DNA of 7,094 nucleotides, taken from positions 1 to 7,094 of the forward strand of contig CAJTQH010000042.1 in assembly GCA_910578305.1 (NCBI GenBank), given 5' to 3'. Every line of letters starts with the position of its first letter. The first letter of the stretch is position 1. Below, one piece after another: positions 6,509 to 7,094 of the stretch. A program made the translations under genes and the position numbers. The notes below the pieces were generated by a model. That model ran no database searches, was not told the DNA's origin, and saw only the letters and a list, made by a program, of their open reading frames with translations. Origin of the DNA: an uncultured Muribaculaceae bacterium (GTDB taxonomy: Bacteria > Bacteroidota > Bacteroidia > Bacteroidales > Muribaculaceae).

Positions 6509-6549
6509 ATTAACAAGAAATTAACGCTTGCGTGTTAATTGAGGTTAAT
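6509..6549. repeat. Inverted array of four ATTAAC sites (two direct, two inverted)
   Basis: ATTAAC at 6509-6514 and 6520-6525 is followed by its complement GTTAAT at 6534-6539 and 6544-6549, symmetric about position 6529. Spacing within each half is 11 and 10 bp, one helical turn. The inner pair extends to a 9-bp stem (6519-6527 with 6532-6540, one G-T wobble) around a TTGC loop; the outer pair adds 6 bp beyond a small internal loop. It could be a protein-binding site for paired dimers, or an RNA hairpin ending the sigma-unit transcript, although no T-run follows it. Confidence 0.6.
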
Positions 6550-6675
6550 TATTGTATATATTGATCGTGTTTTGATGGGTGTGATTTAACATTCGAATAC
6601 CACTGCTAAATATTGTTTAATACTCGGCTGTTTGGTTGAAAAATGTAAATGTATTGATATTCAGTTGTATGTGTG

Positions 6676-6707
6676 TTTGGATTATTGGTATTTTGATGTT
6701 AACTTTG
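6676..6707 (+). promoter_or_regulatory. Consensus Bacteroidota promoter for the NlpC/P60 gene
   Basis: TTTG at 6676-6679 and TAACTTTG at 6700-6707 match the -33 (TTTG) and -7 (TAnnTTTG) elements of the primary sigma factor, with an ideal 20-nt spacer. The start site should lie near 6713, giving a leader of about 55-60 nt. This is the best-formed promoter in the window. Confidence 0.8.
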
Positions 6708-6711
6708 CAGT

Positions 6712-6747
6712 GCTGAACCAATGAGGTGCGAGCCGTGAAATTTCAGC
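6712..6747 (+). other. Possible stem-loop in the NlpC/P60 mRNA leader
   Basis: GCTGAA (6712-6717) is complementary to TTCAGC (6742-6747), closing a 24-nt interior. Within the interior, GGT and GCC can pair around a GCGA tetraloop of GNRA type. The stems are short and the predicted transcription start falls at the stem's 5' edge, so this is a weak structural candidate. It matches no riboswitch class I know. Confidence 0.25.
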
Positions 6748-6769
6748 TAAATTAAGAATAAAATCTGCA

Positions 6770-7094
6770 ATGGCTATTAATAAATCAGTAATACTTGCTT
6801 TGATTTGTGGCACTATGTCGCTCTGGTCGAATGCCGACACTCCCTGGCGGCTTCCCGAAGTGCATAGTATGATAGCCGATGCGCACGTCGATGCCAATAT
6901 GGGCATTGCCAATTCGTTCTCCTCTCTCTCACTTTCCGAGGCTCGCTGCAATGGTCCGTTTGCCGACATGCTGCCCGATGCCCCCGCGGCAGATTATGAC
7001 GTGAATCCCGTGGCTGAAAAGATGGTGGATTATGCCGCCGGTTTTTTAGGCACGCGATACCGTTTGGGCGCGAGCGGGCCTAAGGCATTTGACT
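6770..7094 (+). CDS. Secreted NlpC/P60 (C40) cysteine peptidase, probable cell-wall endopeptidase, 3' part missing
   Basis: I translated 108 codons from the ATG at 6770; the frame runs off the right edge. Residues 1-22 form a signal peptide (MAINK, a hydrophobic core, then LWSNA), with predicted cleavage before Asp23. Residues 23-80 are an unassigned stretch. The segment KMVDYAAGFLGTRYRLGAS (84-102) followed by GPKAFD (103-108) is the characteristic start of an NlpC/P60 domain, in which an AxxxLGxxYxxGG-like stretch leads to the DCSG catalytic motif. The window ends one base into the codon after Asp108, and that base (T) is compatible with the expected catalytic Cys. Such enzymes usually cut D-Glu to diamino-acid bonds in peptidoglycan stem peptides in the periplasm. 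A consensus promoter lies about 63 bp upstream. Another start at Met16 would destroy the signal peptide. Confidence 0.85.
   Translation, partial: MAINKSVILALICGTMSLWSNADTPWRLPEVHSMIADAHVDANMGIANSFSSLSLSEARCNGPFADMLPDAPAADYDVNPVAEKMVDYAAGFLGTRYRLGASGPKAFD

Larger units (their letters stand above)
6471..6769. other. 299-bp AT-rich intergenic region between the sigma unit and the NlpC/P60 gene
   Basis: No open frame here looks like a gene. The region holds an inverted ATTAAC array (6509-6549), about 125 bp of AT-rich DNA without recognisable structure (6550-6675), a consensus promoter (6676-6707) and a leader of about 55 nt. No TAnnTTTG box is seen on the minus strand. A five-codon frame (ATG at 6721, stop at 6736) in the leader is probably chance. 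Confidence 0.7.

Noticed and set aside
6721..6738. Five-codon upstream frame in the NlpC/P60 leader as a leader-peptide attenuator
   Set aside because: It is too short, has no run of repeated codons, and no alternative hairpins were found.
6682..6969. Leftward open frame of 95 codons overlapping the NlpC/P60 start
   Set aside because: It runs through the consensus promoter and is antisense to a signal-peptide-bearing gene. No minus-strand promoter box is seen.
1..7094. CRISPR array, insertion sequence, phage, tRNA or defence system
   Set aside because: No regularly spaced repeats, transposase-like motifs, terminal inverted repeats, cloverleaf sequences or defence domains were seen on either strand. 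Coding style looks uniform across the window.

Overview
The window looks like an ordinary chromosomal segment of a Bacteroidota bacterium, most likely Bacteroidales. A Muribaculaceae-like gut organism is my guess from protein flavour and base composition, held with low confidence. Phylum-level support comes from three promoter elements matching the Bacteroidota -7 consensus TAnnTTTG, gene starts without Shine-Dalgarno sequences, a type II (Bacteroidota-style) glutaminyl cyclase lipoprotein, an OMP beta-barrel protein ending in Phe, and an ECF sigma factor followed by a small membrane protein.

Layout. Positions 1-2509 hold a leftward, probably single transcription unit: a glutaminyl-peptide cyclotransferase of the M28 fold (2509-1508), SufE (1473-1039) and a POT/PTR2 transporter cut by the left edge (1004-1). 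Both gaps between these genes are 34 bp. Positions 2510-2638 form a divergent promoter region. To the right, ligA (2639-4654) and a small OMP beta-barrel gene (4674-5279) are 19 bp apart and end at a strong hairpin terminator (5308-5344). An ECF sigma factor (5380-5871) and a four-helix membrane protein (5898-6470) form the next unit. A 299-bp AT-rich gap (6471-6769) with an inverted ATTAAC array and a near-perfect promoter leads into a secreted NlpC/P60 gene cut by the right edge just before its catalytic Cys.

How the genes relate. LigA is housekeeping (replication and repair) and SufE serves Fe-S cluster assembly. The cyclase is an envelope enzyme that should cap N-terminal Gln left by signal peptidase I, and the neighbouring OMP protein is predicted to mature with exactly such a Gln. 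The membrane protein after the sigma factor is a plausible anti-sigma factor with no recognised motif.

I found no defence, mobile-element, CRISPR or biosynthetic system. The most worthwhile leads are the sigma/membrane-protein pair, the cyclase and its candidate substrate, and several short regulatory-looking repeats.
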